Shown: piece after piece, positions 1 to 8,404 of the stretch
Position numbering within the stretch: the first letter of the stretch is position 1
How the letters are laid out: every line of letters starts with the position of its first letter
DNA from: Clostridiales bacterium
Lineage (GTDB): Bacteria > Bacillota > Clostridia > Christensenellales > Aristaeellaceae
NCBI GenBank assembly: GCA_012520375.1
Contig: JAAYOH010000022.1
Coordinates: 1 to 53,744, forward strand
DNA: 53,744 nucleotides
Reading direction: 5' to 3'
Made by a program: the position numbers and the translations under genes
Notes under the pieces: model-generated
The model's database searches: none
Told to the model about the DNA's origin: nothing
What the model saw: the letters and a program-made list of their open reading frames with translations, nothing else

Positions 1-1
1 A

Positions 2-151
2 GATTTCGAAAACAAACTCATCGTAAACGGCGAACCCGTCTCCTTTACACTGGAAGAGGGAAAGGATAATGTTCCTCATGAGATTACATCAAATGAGCGG
101 CTTCAGCTTCTGAAATATGAAGAAGAAAACAGCGAAAGAGAAAGCGAATAA
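2..151 (+). CDS. C-terminal end of an unidentified protein (runs off the left edge)
   Basis: The reading frame is open from the window edge to a TAA at 149-151 and gives 49 residues rich in Glu, Lys and Ser, ending in an acidic tail. I do not recognise the family. It overlaps the 5' end of the following ATPase frame by 35 bases in a different frame. This is either a translationally coupled operon neighbour or the result of a deletion that joined two genes, because the ATPase lacks its own 5' region. Base composition is AT-rich, as in the rest of the first 2 kb. Confidence 0.4.
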   Translation, partial: DFENKLIVNGEPVSFTLEEGKDNVPHEITSNERLQLLKYEEENSERESE

Positions 152-1718
152 ACTTATTGAAGAAAAGCACGGAGAAATAACAAATGAAATCAGAGAAAGC
201 TTGGAAGCAAACGGCTTTATTAATTCGCGCTTTATTATTCTTGACCCGAACGGTGAGTATTCAAAGGCGTTTAAAGATATGGAGAATGTTCGACTTTTTG
301 CGGTTGAGGGCAATGAAGAAAAAAATATCAAACAGCTACAAGTACCACTTTGGTTTTGGAATAGCGCTGAATGGTGCGCATTTACACAGGCAAGCAGCAA
401 GACACAACGCCCAACGCTTATTCAGGCCTTGAGAAGTGTTCGTGATGAGAAAATTGGAGTAAATACAACAACGCCAAGTCATTGTATGCGCAAATTTCTT
501 CGGACTGTTGTAAAGATTATGTCTGAGGAGAAAACACAGGGAAACCCGTGGGGAACCTTCCCTAAAAATAAATCTTTCTTTGAGAAACTGCAAAAATGGC
601 AAAGTGCATTATCAGCTAATACTGCCTTTAACCAGCAGGAAAATGATTCTCTGGCGCGACTAAAAGAAAAGGTTAATCAGTTAGTACAAGCGCGATCTAT
701 TCGAAATGCTAATATGGATTTCACTTTAGCTGAAGTAAACGATCTTATTGACCTTGCTTCTTCTGCTCATTCAACGTTCGGCGGTTCTGACCAAGATTTT
801 CTTCCTATCGATGCGGATATACCCCGCAGATTCACTGGTGAAGAGCTTTTACTTAGCATTGAGGCTAACGGGGAACTTATGGGTACTTCCGACTTTATTG
901 AAACCATGCTTATGCGTATCCGTACATTGCTGTCGGATTCTCGAATGCGGACAATTACATGTTGCTCCGATGACTTAACGCTCGAAAAATGGCTTGATGA
1001 CTATATCTGCCCAAGCGATACATTAAACGGAGCCATTACAGTCATTGATCTATCCCTTGTTCCTGCTGAGGTAGTTCATATTGTTACTGCTGTAATAGCT
1101 CGTATGACGCTTGAAGCGTTACAGCGATATAGACGGTTGAATGACGGACAAACATTGCCGACAACATTGGTGATGGAGGAAGCACATACATTCATACGCA
1201 GATATACAAGCGATTCAGAGGTAATACCAACTTATTCTATGTGCACACAGGTATTTGAAAAAATCGCCCGCGAGGGTAGAAAATTTGGCTTGGGCTTAGT
1301 CCTTTCGTCACAGAGACCGAGTGAGCTATCGCCAACTGTTTTATCCCAATGCAATACATTCTTGCTTCATAGAATCAGCAACGATCGCGACCAAGAATTA
1401 GTTAATAAACTTGTCCCAGATAATCTTAGAGGCATACTTCGAGAATTACCGACCCTGCCGTCACAACGTGCAATTCTGTTAGGATGGGCGTCAGAGCTTC
1501 CTGTGATGGTTCAAATGAACTATCTCAGCGAGGAACATCGCCCGCTATCAAACGATCCTGACTATTGGGATACTTGGACTGCCCACGGAGACAGTTCACG
1601 AAAAGCAGATTGGGGAGCCATTGCTATTGATTGGCAGGAAGCTGGCCAGAAACCGCATGAAAATGTCGCTTCTGTTGGAGCAGATATTGTGGAAACGGCG
1701 GCTGATGTTGATGATTAA
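117..1718 (+). CDS. HerA/DUF87-type ATPase or DNA translocase, 5'-truncated (no Walker A)
   Basis: The protein matches the core of the HerA-FtsK ATPase family, which pumps DNA and partners with nucleases in repair or phage-defence pairs. Visible features are the FIILDPNGEYSKAF segment (about residues 39-52), the Walker B region TTLVMEEAHTFI in the middle, and the REGRKFGLGLVLSSQRPSELS arginine-finger/sensor region followed by QCNTFLLHRISN. In this family a GxTGSGKS P-loop should lie about 40 residues before the DPNGEY segment. It is not present here in any frame of the upstream 116 bases, and the start codon has no convincing ribosome binding site. I therefore read this as a gene that lost its N-terminal barrel and P-loop, or a joining artefact. 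No nuclease partner is in view. Family assignment is firm; activity is doubtful. Confidence 0.75.
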   Translation: MKKKTAKEKANKLIEEKHGEITNEIRESLEANGFINSRFIILDPNGEYSKAFKDMENVRLFAVEGNEEKNIKQLQVPLWFWNSAEWCAFTQASSKTQRPTLIQALRSVRDEKIGVNTTTPSHCMRKFLRTVVKIMSEEKTQGNPWGTFPKNKSFFEKLQKWQSALSANTAFNQQENDSLARLKEKVNQLVQARSIRNANMDFTLAEVNDLIDLASSAHSTFGGSDQDFLPIDADIPRRFTGEELLLSIEANGELMGTSDFIETMLMRIRTLLSDSRMRTITCCSDDLTLEKWLDDYICPSDTLNGAITVIDLSLVPAEVVHIVTAVIARMTLEALQRYRRLNDGQTLPTTLVMEEAHTFIRRYTSDSEVIPTYSMCTQVFEKIAREGRKFGLGLVLSSQRPSELSPTVLSQCNTFLLHRISNDRDQELVNKLVPDNLRGILRELPTLPSQRAILLGWASELPVMVQMNYLSEEHRPLSNDPDYWDTWTAHGDSSRKADWGAIAIDWQEAGQKPHENVASVGADIVETAADVDD

Positions 1719-2168
1719 TTTTCGAATGTAATCATTACGGAACGGATCTTTTCGCTCATTTGAGAAGGTAATCCGGTACGATGCTTACGCCACAGTACAT
1801 TCCGTCATCATATCACAGGGGGCCTTGTCAAAGAAATCATCATCCATTGATGAAAATGTATTTCCCGTGTTCCTTTTCAATGTAATATAGGATCTTTCTG
1901 TGATTCGGTGGTTTATACTGATTCTATTGTACCATTCTGGCTCTCTATTATCTCATCATATTCCCCATCTTTACAGCTTAACACCAAAGAAATTACAAAA
2001 GATGAGACTCCCCCCTCCCTTATCCATCCGTGCGCAAAGAAGCGGCCAATACCAAGGCGAAACAGCCCTCCCCAAAAGATATTGCTTGACAGTGGCTCAA
2101 CATTTGTGGCATACTGTTACAGTGGAAGGCTTTTGCGCTGACCCGAAAGATAAGCATTGACGGGGGGT
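1719..2168 (+). other. AT-rich intergenic region, no gene seen
   Basis: About 450 bases with no reading frame that has both a ribosome binding site and recognisable protein sequence. Short frames inside it look random. Its right end carries the promoter of the following transporter operon. Composition changes from AT-rich to GC-rich across this stretch, so it is a plausible boundary between acquired and resident DNA. I see no tRNA, integrase or clear direct repeats. Confidence 0.5.
2086..2115 (+). promoter_or_regulatory. Predicted sigma-A promoter of the LplB-type transporter operon
   Basis: A perfect TTGACA (2086-2091) is followed after 18 bases by CATACT (2110-2115). The 12-mer ATTGCTTGACAG around the -35 recurs exactly at the promoter of the DUF3798 transporter at 12810-12821. 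The predicted transcript would start about 2122, leaving a short leader before the first gene. Confidence 0.6.
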
Positions 2169-3131
2169 ATGCGAGTGAAAGATGTTAAGCGCATTCCGAT
2201 CCGCACGAAAGTGCACAACTTTTTCGTCTACTTCCGCCAGCATCCCTGGCTGTATATCATGCTCATCCCCGGCCTGTTTTTCCTGTGCGTATACAAGTTC
2301 TGGCCCCTGTACGGCATCAAGATGGCTTTTCAGGATTACAACATCTTCCTGGGGAGCAACCCCATGGAGGCCATCGCCCTGAGCCCCTGGGTGGGGTTGA
2401 AGCACTTCCGCAAGCTCTTCGCCTCATCCAATTTCCTGCGGGTGCTGTCCAATACCCTGATCATCAACGGCATGAAGATCGTCATCCTGTTCCCCATCCC
2501 CATCATCGTGGCCATCCTGCTGAACGAGATCCGCAGGAGGAACGCCCGGAAACTGCTTCAGACCTCCATCTACATCCCCTACTTCTTCTCCTGGGTGGTG
2601 GTGTTCGGCATCTTCTACTCCCTGCTGGGTACCTACGGCATCGTGAACGGGCTGCTGTCGGGGCTGGGCATCGAGCGGGTGCGCTTCTTCACCGACCAAA
2701 AGATTTTCCGCTGGCTGCTGGTGTTCACCGAGGGCTGGAAGGAAGTGGGCTACAACGCGGTGATCTACCTGGCCGCCATCACCGGCATCGACGTGGGCCT
2801 GTACGAGGCCGCCAAGATCGACGGCGCCAACAAGTGGCGGCTGACCTGGCACATCACCCTGCCCGGCATCCTGCCCACCATCGTGTTGATGCTGATCCTG
2901 AAGGTGGGCTACATCCTGGACACCGGCTTCGAGCAGGTGCTGGTCTTCTACAATGCGGCGGTGTACGACGTGGCGGACATCATCCAGACCTACGTGTACC
3001 GGCTGAGCATGGGCAAGATGGACTTCTCCATGTCCACCGCCCTGGGCCTGTTCAACTCCGTGGTGGCCTTTGTCCTGATCATCGGCGCCAACACGGTGAG
3101 CAAGAGGCTGCTGAACCGCAGCATCTGGTGA
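2169..3131 (+). CDS. LplB-type carbohydrate ABC transporter permease
   Basis: This is one of two membrane subunits of a CUT1-like importer for oligosaccharides or glycosides. The sequence shows about six membrane segments and the EAA loop YEAAKIDGANKWRLTWHITLPGI-type region that docks on the ATPase. Length (320 residues) and the N-terminal HPWLYIMLIPG are typical of the LplB family. The start is uncertain: ATG 2169 is used here, but GTG 2175 is better spaced from the G-run at 2161-2167, and an upstream TTG at 2157 is in frame. It is the first gene of the operon, 15 bases before the second permease. No ATPase gene is linked, so a shared MsmK-like ATPase encoded elsewhere probably energises it. 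Confidence 0.9.
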   Translation: MRVKDVKRIPIRTKVHNFFVYFRQHPWLYIMLIPGLFFLCVYKFWPLYGIKMAFQDYNIFLGSNPMEAIALSPWVGLKHFRKLFASSNFLRVLSNTLIINGMKIVILFPIPIIVAILLNEIRRRNARKLLQTSIYIPYFFSWVVVFGIFYSLLGTYGIVNGLLSGLGIERVRFFTDQKIFRWLLVFTEGWKEVGYNAVIYLAAITGIDVGLYEAAKIDGANKWRLTWHITLPGILPTIVLMLILKVGYILDTGFEQVLVFYNAAVYDVADIIQTYVYRLSMGKMDFSMSTALGLFNSVVAFVLIIGANTVSKRLLNRSIW

Positions 3132-3146
3132 GGGAGGGCGAAAGAT

Positions 3147-4058
3147 GTGAAAAAAAACCAATACGCCATCCTGCAGGATACAAGCGAAAAGGTGAGCCAC
3201 GCCATCGCCGTGGTGGTGCTGGTATTGCTGGCGCTGATGGCCATCCTGCCCTGCCTCCACGTCATCTCCAAGTCCATCAGCCACGGCACCCGGGTCACTG
3301 CGGGGGAGGTGCTGTTCTGGCCCGTGGGCGTCCAGTTCGAGACCATCGACTACGTGCTGAACAAGACCGCCTTTTGGAACTCCCTGAAAAATTCCCTGAT
3401 CGTCACCTCCCTGGGCACGGTGATCGCCATGTTCACCACTATCACCACCGCCTACCCCCTGTCCAAGCCCTCCTTCAAGGGGCGCAAGCTGTTCACCCTG
3501 TTGTACGTGATCTCCATGGTGTTCTTCGGGGGCATCGTGCCCGCCTACATGGTGGTGCGCACCATCGGCATCCTGGACACCTACTGGGCCTGTATCCTGC
3601 CCTTTGCCATCGTGCAGTTCAACATGTTCATCGTGAAGAACTACTTCGAGGGCCTGCCGGAGAGCGTCGAAGAGTCCGCCATGATCGACGGGGCGGGGGA
3701 CGTGCGCACCCTGTGGAGCATCGTGGTGCCCATGTCCATGCCGGTGATCGCCACCGTGTCCCTGCTGTACGCCATCACCTACTGGAACAACTACTTCCAC
3801 GCCATGATGTACACCAATTCCAGCGACATGCGCACCATCCAGCTGTACCTGTACGACATCATCAACAACGGCCAGGCCTTTGCGGAGAACCTGTACAGCG
3901 GCTGGAATACCGGGGGCGCGGCCATCTCCGCCAACGTGACCACCGAGGGCATGGTGGCGGCCGCGGTCACCATGAGCATGGTGCCCATCGTGGCTTTCTA
4001 TCCCTTTGTGCAGCGCTTTATGATCCAAGGCATTACCGTCGGTTCCGTGAAGGGCTGA
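3147..4058 (+). CDS. LplC/YtcP-type carbohydrate ABC transporter permease
   Basis: This is the partner permease of the CUT1-like importer. It is 303 residues with an N-terminal membrane segment, a long extracytoplasmic loop before NSLKNSLIVTSLGT, and the EAA motif VEESAMIDGAGDVRTLWSIV. The C-terminal GSVKG ending is characteristic of the YtcP/LplC family. The start is GTG, chosen because AGGGAGGG lies about 8 bases upstream at 3131-3138 and the N-terminus then begins with basic residues before the first membrane helix. It lies between the other permease and the binding-protein gene in one operon. Confidence 0.92.
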   Translation: MKKNQYAILQDTSEKVSHAIAVVVLVLLALMAILPCLHVISKSISHGTRVTAGEVLFWPVGVQFETIDYVLNKTAFWNSLKNSLIVTSLGTVIAMFTTITTAYPLSKPSFKGRKLFTLLYVISMVFFGGIVPAYMVVRTIGILDTYWACILPFAIVQFNMFIVKNYFEGLPESVEESAMIDGAGDVRTLWSIVVPMSMPVIATVSLLYAITYWNNYFHAMMYTNSSDMRTIQLYLYDIINNGQAFAENLYSGWNTGGAAISANVTTEGMVAAAVTMSMVPIVAFYPFVQRFMIQGITVGSVKG

Positions 4059-4107
4059 TTGCCCTCCGGGAACCGGGGTAACCATAGAAAAAAGGAGGAA
4101 GAACCCT

Positions 4108-5622
4108 ATGAAGAAGATCCTTGCCATCGTACTTACCCTGCTGTTGGCCCTCGGCGCCGTTCCCCTGTTCGCCGGCGCAGAAGCCGAGCTGCTGGGCCCC
4201 GGCAACGTGACCCTGAAGCGCCTGGGCTACAACGTGGGCTTTGACGTGAACGCCGACTACATGGTGCCCGTCATGGAGGAGGCCACCGGCTACAAGGTGG
4301 AATACTTCGCCCTGCCCGCGGAGAACGCCGACGAGAAGCTGGTCATGGAAGTGGCTGCCGGCGCGGACTACGACGTGGTGAACTGCTCCGTGAACCAGTG
4401 GCGCACCCTGATGAGCTCCGGCGCCCTGCTGCCCCTGAACGACCTGCTGGAGGCCTACGGCCAGGACATCCTGCAGGGCAACGACGCCGAGACCTGGGCC
4501 GCCCTGTCCGACAGCGAGGGCGTCATCTACGGCGTGCCCTATATGTATCCCCACAGCAGCGAGATCGCCAACTTCATCGCCTGCCGCTGGGACCTGATGC
4601 AGGCCGCCGGCATCGAGAAGCTGCCCGAGACCATCGACGAGTTCTACGAGTGCCTGAAAACCCTGAAGGCCTTCTACGGCGACCAGTACATCATCTTTTC
4701 CGGGCCCTACAGGCCCGCCTCCGAGGGCAACGAGAACTGGGTGATCCCCAAGAACATCGCCTGCGCCTTCGGCATTTACAGCGACTGGATGGTGGACGAC
4801 GCCGGCAACGTGTACTACATGACCGAGGCCGAGGGCTTCGGCCCCATGGTGGAGTTCCTGACCAAGCTGAACGCCGAGGGCCTGATCGACCCCGACTGGG
4901 CGGTGAACACCGACTCCACCGTCAACGAGAAATTCTCCTCCGGCAAGGCCATCATGGCCTGCTCCAACCGCGCCGGCGTCCAGGTGACCACCCCCGCCCA
5001 GATCGAGAACCTGGGCCTCGGCTATGAAGACCTGGCCTACATCGGCGCCCTGGAAGGCGCCGACGGCACCTGCACCTACATGAGGACCAAGGCCCTGAAC
5101 CAGATCTCCTGCGTGCTGCGCAACAGCAAGCACCCGGCGGACGCCATCAACTGGATCAATGCCAAGGTCAAGGAGCAGCTCTTCATCAACATCGGCGTGG
5201 AAGGCGTGCACTTCAACTACGACGAGGAGGGCGCCATTAGCCCCATCAACCCCATTTTCGCCAACGAGCGGGGCGACTCCTACTACTACAACGACGCCAC
5301 CAACGCCTTCACCTTCGAGATCCAGTGGCCCAGCCGCATCCGCAAGTCTGACGCCCAGTGGGCCGCCTTCTCCGTCATCACCATCGAGACCAACGAGAAG
5401 CGCCCCGAGATCTTCGTGGAGAACAACTTCGCCTTCATGCCCGCCAGCGAGAACTATGCCCGGTACAACACCTCGCTGTTCAAGAGCCTGCAGGACTTCA
5501 TCCTGATGGTCCTGTCCGGCACCCGCACCGTGGACGACCTGCCCGCCTTCCAGTCCGACTGGCAGATGAACGGCGGCGACGACGTCCGCGCCGAATTGAA
5601 GGCCTACTACGACGCCAAGTAA
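4108..5622 (+). CDS. Extracellular solute-binding protein of the LplA type
   Basis: This 504-residue protein captures the substrate for the two permeases just upstream. It begins MKKILAIVLTLLLALGAVPLFAGAEA, a Sec signal peptide with an AxA-type cleavage site and no lipobox cysteine, so it is predicted to be released or held non-covalently rather than lipid-anchored. The body is family-1-like, with the usual pattern of aromatic-rich segments and a DYDVVN region near residue 95. The start follows an AAAGGAGGAAG ribosome binding site at about 4092-4102. A strong hairpin directly follows the stop codon. The substrate is unknown; large LplA-type proteins usually bind oligosaccharides. Confidence 0.88.
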   Translation: MKKILAIVLTLLLALGAVPLFAGAEAELLGPGNVTLKRLGYNVGFDVNADYMVPVMEEATGYKVEYFALPAENADEKLVMEVAAGADYDVVNCSVNQWRTLMSSGALLPLNDLLEAYGQDILQGNDAETWAALSDSEGVIYGVPYMYPHSSEIANFIACRWDLMQAAGIEKLPETIDEFYECLKTLKAFYGDQYIIFSGPYRPASEGNENWVIPKNIACAFGIYSDWMVDDAGNVYYMTEAEGFGPMVEFLTKLNAEGLIDPDWAVNTDSTVNEKFSSGKAIMACSNRAGVQVTTPAQIENLGLGYEDLAYIGALEGADGTCTYMRTKALNQISCVLRNSKHPADAINWINAKVKEQLFINIGVEGVHFNYDEEGAISPINPIFANERGDSYYYNDATNAFTFEIQWPSRIRKSDAQWAAFSVITIETNEKRPEIFVENNFAFMPASENYARYNTSLFKSLQDFILMVLSGTRTVDDLPAFQSDWQMNGGDDVRAELKAYYDAK

Positions 5623-5643
5623 ACCATCGACCATATGACAGCT

Positions 5644-5671
5644 GCGAGGGAGTCCACAAAGGCTCCCTCGC
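5644..5671 (+). promoter_or_regulatory. Intercistronic RNA hairpin after the binding-protein gene
   Basis: GCGAGGGAG (5644-5652) pairs perfectly with CTCCCTCGC (5663-5671), and the stem can extend inward by two pairs including one G-U. There is no T-run after it, so it is more likely an mRNA-stabilising or processing hairpin than an efficient terminator. Similar elements follow the two other binding-protein genes in this window. Confidence 0.65.
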
Positions 5672-5707
5672 CTGTTGACCATGTTGACCATGGAGGGGGA
5701 CAGGAGC

Positions 5708-7090
5708 ATGGAAAAGATCAGGTTTTCCCGGGAACTGCCCGTGAGCGCCGTGACCGACGTGCTGGTGGTGGGGGCGGGCCCCGCGGGGATCTGCGCCGGA
5801 ATTGCCGCGGCCCGGGGCGGCGCGCAGGTACTGGTGCTGGACGGCAACGGCTGTGTGGGGGGCGCGGCCACGGTGAACCTGGTGGGCCCCTTCATGACCA
5901 CCTACGACGCCCGGAATGAGTACATGGTCATCCGGGGCCTGTTCCAGGAGATCCTGGAAGAGATGAAAGCCCTGGGGGGCGCCATCGACCCGGCGGAGAT
6001 CCCGGCGGAGCACCCCCGGTCCGGCTTTTACCGCATCGGCCACGCCCATGTGGGCCCCTTTGACCACGAGTGCTACAAAAGGGTGTGCACGAAGCTGCTG
6101 GTGCGCTCCGGCGCCCGGCTGCTGCTGTACACCCAGTTCGTGGAGGCGCTGCTGGAGGATGGGCGCATTGCCGGGGTGGTGATCCACAACAAGAACGGCC
6201 TGTCCGTGATCCGGGCCAGGGTGGTCGTCGACTGCACCGGAGACGGGGACGTGGCGGCCCGGGCCGGCGTACCCTTTGAACTGGGCAGGGTGGAGGACGG
6301 GAACATGCAGCCCGCCACCCTGTTCATGCGGGTGAACAACGTGGATACCCGGCGGCTGTGGGCGCACATGCGGGAGCACCGGGAGGAGATCCGCCCCTTC
6401 TACGGCCCCTTCAGCTGGCTGATCCGGGAAAAGGCGGCCAAGTGGGGGGACGTGCCCCGGGCCGAAGTGTGCCTCTTCGAGGGGGTCACAGAGGGGGAGT
6501 ACCGCCTGAACGTGACCCGGATCCTGGACGTGGACGGTACCGATGCGGAGGACCTGACGAGGGCCCAGGTGGAGGGACTGCGCCAGGCGCACAAGGTCTT
6601 TGCCTTCCTGAAGCGCTACGCCGTGGGTTTTGAGGAGGCCCGCCTCATCGACACCGCCCCCGCCGTGGGCATCCGGGAGACCCGGCACATCCGGGGCTGG
6701 TACAAGCTGACGGGACAGGATGTGCAGGACTGCCTGGTCCCCGAGGACAGCATCGCGGTGATGGCCACCAACATGGATACCCACAACAAGTCCGACCCGG
6801 GGGGGACCTACTACACCCTCACCAAGGGACGCTTCTTCGGGGTGCCTTACCGCTGCCTGCTGCCCATGGGGGTGGACAACCTGATGATGGCGGGGCGCAT
6901 GATCTCCGCCGACGCCATGGCGGCCTCCGCCATCCGCATGATCCCCTGCTGCATGGCCTTCGGGGAAGCGGCGGGCACGGCGGCGGCCCTGTCCCTGAAG
7001 CAGGGGGTGCTGCCCGGCGACCTGGACAGCAAGCTGCTGCGGGGCGAGCTGAGGTCCCGGGGGGTATACCTGGGGGAAGGGGAAAAATGA
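5708..7090 (+). CDS. FAD-dependent oxidoreductase, first of four tandem paralogues
   Basis: The 460-residue protein belongs to the FAD_oxidored (PF12831-like) group. The N-terminal dinucleotide fold is VLVVGAGPAGICAGIAAARG, followed by GGAATVN. The mid-section VDCTGDGDVAARAGVPFE and the C-terminal NLMMAGRMISADAMAASA with AFGEAAGTAAALS are hallmarks of the family. The ATG at 5708 is preferred over upstream TTG/ATG codons because GGAGGGGG lies 8 bases before it and the resulting N-terminus aligns with the other three copies. It overlaps the next copy by ATGA. The reaction is unknown. Context, directly after a carbohydrate importer, suggests oxidation of an imported glycoside or a polyol. Confidence 0.85.
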   Translation: MEKIRFSRELPVSAVTDVLVVGAGPAGICAGIAAARGGAQVLVLDGNGCVGGAATVNLVGPFMTTYDARNEYMVIRGLFQEILEEMKALGGAIDPAEIPAEHPRSGFYRIGHAHVGPFDHECYKRVCTKLLVRSGARLLLYTQFVEALLEDGRIAGVVIHNKNGLSVIRARVVVDCTGDGDVAARAGVPFELGRVEDGNMQPATLFMRVNNVDTRRLWAHMREHREEIRPFYGPFSWLIREKAAKWGDVPRAEVCLFEGVTEGEYRLNVTRILDVDGTDAEDLTRAQVEGLRQAHKVFAFLKRYAVGFEEARLIDTAPAVGIRETRHIRGWYKLTGQDVQDCLVPEDSIAVMATNMDTHNKSDPGGTYYTLTKGRFFGVPYRCLLPMGVDNLMMAGRMISADAMAASAIRMIPCCMAFGEAAGTAAALSLKQGVLPGDLDSKLLRGELRSRGVYLGEGEK

Positions 7091-8391
7091 GCAGAGTAGA
7101 GTACAGCCGCGCCCTGCCCCGCGCAGGGCGGTACGATGTGGTGGTGGCGGGCGCCGGCCCTGCGGGGATCTGCGGGGCGGTGGCCGCGGCCCGGGAGGGG
7201 GCCCGGGTCGCCCTGGTGGAGCGCTACGGGATTCTGGGGGGCATGCTCACCTCCGGCCACGTGGGGCCCATCCTGGGGGCCGTGGGGCCGGGCACCATGC
7301 GGGACGAACTGACTTTCCTCCTGGGGGTGCAGGGCAACGACATGCTGGGGGAGACCGGCGTGGCCCACGACTTTGAAAAGGCCAAGGGGACGCTGGCGCG
7401 GTTTGTGGGGGATGCGGGCGTGGACGTGCTGCTGCAGACGATGGCCGTGGACGCGGTCCGGGAGGGGGACCGACTCACCGGCCTGGTGATCGCCGGCAAG
7501 GAGGGGCTGCGGGTCCTGGAATCAAAGGTGTTCATCGACTGCACCGGGGACGGGGATCTGGCCGCCCTGGCGGGAGCGCCCGTGGAAAAGGGGCGGGACG
7601 ACGGGCTGATGCAGCCCGTTACCCTGGAATTCCTGATCGACAACGTGGACGAGGACCGGGGCATCGCCTGCATCGGGGACGTGGACGACGTACAGCTGAA
7701 GGGCGAGCGCTTCCTGGATTTCTGCCGGCGCTGCGGCGAGGAAGGGATCCTGCCTATGAACATCGTGGCGGTGCGGCTGCACCGGACGGTGTATCCGGGC
7801 CAGCGCAACGTGAACACCACCCAGGCCAACGGCATCGACGCCACGAAGACTGCGGACCTGTACCGGGCGGAGCGCACCCTCCGGGCGCAGATCCCCCTCC
7901 TCATGGACTTTTTTCGCCGGTATCTCCCCGGCTACGAGCATTGCCGCCTGGTTTCCACCCCCTCCACCCTGGGGGTCCGGGAATCCCGCAGGGTCATGGG
8001 GGAATACGTCATCACGGCGGAGGAGCTGGCCGCGGGGGCGCGCTTCCCGGACGTGGCGGTGCACAAGGCTGAGTTCATCGTGGACATCCACAACCCCACG
8101 GGGCCGGGCCAGGCGGAGAGCCGGATCCAGTATGTGAAGCCCTACGACCTCCCCTATCGCTGTTTTGTGCCCCTGGGGGTGGAGGGCCTGCTGACGGCGG
8201 GCCGCTGCATCTCGGGCACCCACCGGGCCCACGCCTCCTACCGGGTCATGTCCATTTGCATGGCCATGGGCCAGGCGGCGGGGGTGGCGGCGGCCCTGTG
8301 CGCGGCCCTGTGCTGCGATCCCCGGGCCCTTGACGTGGGCCTGCTGCAGGCGGCCCTGACGAAAAAGGGCATAGACCTTTTTTCGCCGTGA
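7087..8391 (+). CDS. FAD-dependent oxidoreductase, second of four tandem paralogues
   Basis: The 434-residue protein shares the family plan: DVVVAGAGPAGICGAVAAAR near the N-terminus, FIDCTGDGDLAALAGAPVE in the middle, GVRESRRVMGEYVITAEEL, and VEGLLTAGRCISGTHRAHAS near the C-terminus. Its start ATG overlaps the stop of the first copy (ATGA at 7087-7090), so translation is coupled. It is shorter than copies 1 and 4 in the segment after the FAD-binding domain, suggesting a different substrate pocket. It probably acts in the cytoplasm, since there is no signal peptide. Confidence 0.85.
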   Translation: MSRVEYSRALPRAGRYDVVVAGAGPAGICGAVAAAREGARVALVERYGILGGMLTSGHVGPILGAVGPGTMRDELTFLLGVQGNDMLGETGVAHDFEKAKGTLARFVGDAGVDVLLQTMAVDAVREGDRLTGLVIAGKEGLRVLESKVFIDCTGDGDLAALAGAPVEKGRDDGLMQPVTLEFLIDNVDEDRGIACIGDVDDVQLKGERFLDFCRRCGEEGILPMNIVAVRLHRTVYPGQRNVNTTQANGIDATKTADLYRAERTLRAQIPLLMDFFRRYLPGYEHCRLVSTPSTLGVRESRRVMGEYVITAEELAAGARFPDVAVHKAEFIVDIHNPTGPGQAESRIQYVKPYDLPYRCFVPLGVEGLLTAGRCISGTHRAHASYRVMSICMAMGQAAGVAAALCAALCCDPRALDVGLLQAALTKKGIDLFSP

Positions 8392-8404
8392 AAGGAAGGG
8401 AAGG

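Noticed and set aside
2424-4205. Long antisense open frame opposite the transporter genes
   Set aside because: It is a by-product of GC-rich third positions on the other strand; the His/Gly/Asp-rich translation has no recognisable domain and no ribosome binding site. The same applies to the frames at 4033-5901, 9116-11257, 12715-14124, 43039-45642 and 46739-49063.
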